In this document: positions 46,064 through 47,920 of the stretch, one piece after another | Layout: each line of letters starts with the position of its first letter | How positions within the stretch are numbered: position 1 is the first letter of the stretch | Assembly (NCBI GenBank): GCA_017629215.1 | Contig: JAGBXP010000007.1 | Coordinates: forward strand, 1-47,920 | Direction of reading: 5' to 3' | Source of the DNA: a bacterium | GTDB taxonomy: Bacteria; Cyanobacteriota; Vampirovibrionia; Gastranaerophilales; Gastranaerophilaceae | Length of the DNA: 47,920 nucleotides | Notes under the pieces: generated by a model | Database searches by the model: none | What the model saw: the letters and a program-made list of their open reading frames with translations, nothing else | What the model was told of the DNA's origin: nothing | Translations under genes and position numbers: made by a program

Positions 46064-46816
46064 TTATCTTACAAAGCTTTCTACAAGCGACCTTACAATC
46101 AAATACCAACCATCAACCATTACAAACATAATAAGCTTAAACGGTAAAGCTACCATTGATGGAGGCAAAAACATCATCCCCATTGATACTAATACGGATG
46201 ATACAACAATATCAATAACTAAAAACGGCAAATACACAACAAAACCTATCGTAAAAGCTGTTTTTAACTCACTCATAATAAACGAGGGTAGCAGTACAAA
46301 TGTTGGAACATCATCCTTCGTTTTTGGCTTTTCAATTTTTGCCATCCTAACAAACAGAGCTAATTCCTTTTCATGTGTTTGCTTAAACATAAAATCTCTT
46401 ATAGGCTTAATCCCTCTATCTAACGCTGCCTGTTGAGTTATTTGATTTTGCATATAAGGCTGTAATGCTTTTTCATTAATCTCATTAAAAGTTGGTGCCA
46501 TTATAAAGAATGTCAAAATAAGAGCTAAACTTGTTATAACCTGATTTGGAGGTAATGTTCCTGCTCCAAGTGCCTGACGAGTTAATGCCAATACAACAAC
46601 TAATCGCACAAAACAAGTCGTCATTATCAAAATACTTGGTGCAAGAGTTAATATAGTTAACCAAATCAGAATTTGCAAACCATTTGTAAAATCTTGAGGA
46701 GTATTTGCATTTGTAAGCCCAATATTAATATTTGGCAACGTCATAGCTGCATAAGATGGAACAATTGAGATAAATAATCCACCTAAAATATACCCCCATT
46801 TTTTCATAATATTCAT
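46064..46816 (-). CDS. fliP: flagellar export protein FliP
   Basis: FliP is the pentameric pore component of the export gate. The 250-residue product begins with a cleavable signal (KKWGYILGGLFISIVPSYAA) and contains the family blocks (FVRLVVVLALTRQALGAGTL, then PPNQVITSLALILTF and VLLPSFIMSELKTAFTIGF). It is first in the operon fliP-fliQ-fliR-flhB-flhA. GAGGAAG precedes the ATG. Confidence 0.97.
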   Translation of the reverse strand: MNIMKKWGYILGGLFISIVPSYAAMTLPNINIGLTNANTPQDFTNGLQILIWLTILTLAPSILIMTTCFVRLVVVLALTRQALGAGTLPPNQVITSLALILTFFIMAPTFNEINEKALQPYMQNQITQQAALDRGIKPIRDFMFKQTHEKELALFVRMAKIEKPKTKDDVPTFVLLPSFIMSELKTAFTIGFVVYLPFLVIDIVVSSVLVSMGMMFLPPSMVALPFKLIMFVMVDGWYLIVRSLVESFVR

Positions 46817-46873
46817 TTAAAAACTTCCTCAAAAAATCAACTATTGATAAAGAGCGTACCACTCCCCCACAAT

Positions 46874-46903
46874 ATTGTATATTAACCTTGATAGAAATGG
46901 CAA
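46874..46903 (-). promoter_or_regulatory. candidate promoter of the flagellar export operon
   Basis: On the minus strand TTGCCA (46898-46903), an 18-base spacer and TACAAT (46874-46879), about 60 bases upstream of fliP. No sigma28-type site is seen. Confidence 0.5.
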
Positions 46904-46954
46904 ACTATTAAGTAATATTAAATTTAAGAAGATTTTGATGAGATTTTATAAATA

Positions 46955-47305
46955 TTTCCCGTCTTTGCGAGTGAAGCGAAGCAATCCAGAAAAAATAAAA
47001 CCTTGTATTAAACATAATTCAGATAAAAAATCGGCTGGGATAAAATCTCAGCCGACCTATGTTTAATTTAATATAACAATTGTTTGTACCTATTATTGTT
47101 GGGTTTCAGCCAGCATACATTACTACAAAGCTTTAAAAAGGTGGGCACATTTCAATTTTGCCCACCCTACAAATCTACAAATTTGTAAGTAAAGTGTAAA
47201 AAATTCAGGATGACAAATTAATTATTTATTTCTGTATTTTAATTTCTATGCTTTCAGAATGATGCATTTTTCTGGCTTGCTTCGCTTCGCTCGCAAAGAC
47301 GGAAA
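46955..47305. mobile_element. MITE-like non-autonomous element with inverted termini
   Basis: Left end TTTCCCGTCTTTGCGAGTGA (46955 on) and right end (to 47305) are inverted copies over ~38 bases, including CGAAGCGAAGC-type repeats and TTTTTCTGG. The core has two hairpins (TCGGCTG.../CAGCCGA near 47030, and GTGGGC.../GCCCAC at 47142-47166). It contains no coding sequence. Related CGCTTCGC runs occur near 1600-1690. Confidence 0.55.
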
Positions 47306-47401
47306 TTTAAAATTGCAAAGATGATTTTTTATTTTTTGTGAAAAAATCCCTCAAAAATCAAAAAATCCCTTCCAAAATTCAGACAAAAATCATTAATTTT
47401 C

Positions 47402-47432
47402 TTAACAAAACTTCACAAAACAAGCAATTGTA
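47402..47432 (+). promoter_or_regulatory. shared upstream module, partial copy 5
   Basis: TTAACAAAACTTCACAAAAC and AAGCAATTGTAATG match the first half of the module. The TATATAAAT box is not present at the fixed distance. It lies 170 bases before the gene at 47604. Confidence 0.35.
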
Positions 47433-47473
47433 ATGATTTGTAAAGACAAGTTTTTATGAGGCTCAAATCCAGT

Positions 47474-47511
47474 TATAATGCCCTATATGATATGATATGA
47501 TATGATATAAT
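47474..47511 (+). promoter_or_regulatory. promoter region with a 5-bp tandem repeat
   Basis: Two TATAAT boxes (47474-47479 and 47506-47511) flank four perfect TATGA units (47486-47505). Changes in unit number would move the second -10 relative to any -35. Confidence 0.45.
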
Positions 47512-47603
47512 ATTATGTGAGGGGAGGGGAGCAATTTCCTTTTTTTGAAGAACTTTAAATCTATGTAACGAGTGATATTAGTTTTAAAAAAGGAGAAAAA
47601 ATT

Positions 47604-47920
47604 ATGACAAATAAAATACCACCTCAACCTAATCGTTTAAAAGGAGAGACTCATTTTACTAATAATCTATGTGATCAGCGGCCTAATAATCTGTCTAAGC
47701 AACAAAAAAGGAATTTAGATATATTATTTTCATCTCTTGACGTTGATCGTAAATTTACTGATCCTATTGAACAATTAAAACTTAATGCATTACAAAATGG
47801 CGATAATGTAATAATTAAATTTAAAAAACCAAATACTGATAATATTAAGTGGGATGGAAATAAAGGAACTATTGAAACATTTAGAGAAACAGATAATTAT
47901 GATGAATATGTAAAGTATAA
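47604..47920 (+). CDS. unknown protein, 3' end outside window
   Basis: AAAGGAGAAAAAATT stands before the ATG. The 105 visible codons encode MTNKIPPQPNRLKGETHFTN and then a polar sequence with DILFSSLDVDRKFTDPIEQ and WDGNKGTIETFRE. No signal peptide or known domain. Its upstream region has half of the shared module and a tandem repeat, so it may belong to the accessory gene set. Confidence 0.65.
   Translation, partial: MTNKIPPQPNRLKGETHFTNNLCDQRPNNLSKQQKRNLDILFSSLDVDRKFTDPIEQLKLNALQNGDNVIIKFKKPNTDNIKWDGNKGTIETFRETDNYDEYVKY

Noticed and set aside
46875..47066. 63-codon plus-strand ORF near the flagellar promoter
   Set aside because: It runs through the inverted end of the MITE-like element and has no ribosome-binding site.
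1..47920. CRISPR array
   Set aside because: Searched by eye for regularly spaced direct repeats with unique spacers. None found. The tandem units at 1098 and 47486 have no spacers.

Overview
The window is strongly AT-rich chromosomal DNA from an anaerobic, flagellated, probably two-membrane bacterium. The best guess is Gastranaerophilales (Melainabacteria/Vampirovibrionia). The reasons are cyanobacteria-like ribosomal proteins S4, S11 and S13, a cyanobacteria-like histidine kinase H-box, a rubrerythrin, a FliW/CsrA pair and a flagellar export operon. This is inferred from remembered sequence resemblance, not from a database search.

Layout. 1-2.1 kb (minus) is an infA-rpmJ-rpsM-rpsK-rpsD operon with unusually long, repeat-bearing spacers. 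2.3-7.7 kb is housekeeping: rdgB, hpf, a small Cys-rich protein, ribD and a two-domain M16 peptidase. 7.8-8 kb has tRNA-Arg(TCT), preceded by a 20-nt copy of its own 5' end. 8.2-17.1 kb is accessory: two HExxH metallopeptidase-like genes, a GNAT-like gene, a candidate type I toxin-antitoxin locus, a response regulator/histidine kinase pair, a rubrerythrin and three copies of a ~300-380 bp intergenic repeat. Several accessory genes share one conserved upstream module.

17.16-33.36 kb is a ~16.2 kb integrated element in the tRNA-Ala(TGC) gene, bounded by 48-bp direct repeats. It carries an integrase, an AlpA-like excisionase/regulator, a primase-helicase with a candidate origin, and defence cargo. 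The cargo is an MspI-like restriction endonuclease with two DNA methyltransferases of different chemistry and a 1333-residue KAP NTPase. Several small unknown genes fill the rest. No capsid, tail or conjugation gene is seen, so it looks like a satellite or mobilisable island.

33.7-36.5 kb holds a TPR lipid-free exported protein, fliW, an extended csrA and two further unknown genes. 36.7-38.2 kb is a beta-rich gene interrupted by an in-frame TAA, under the same upstream module as the accessory genes. 38.3-46.8 kb (minus) is leuS and the flagellar export operon fliP-fliQ-fliR-flhB-flhA, followed by a PilZ gene and a small membrane protein. The last kilobase holds a MITE-like element with inverted termini, a pentanucleotide tandem repeat abutting a promoter, and a gene that runs off the window.

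Most worth follow-up: the shared upstream module and its accessory gene set, the candidate type I toxin-antitoxin locus, and the tRNA-Ala element with its candidate origin and two-methylase MspI-like system.
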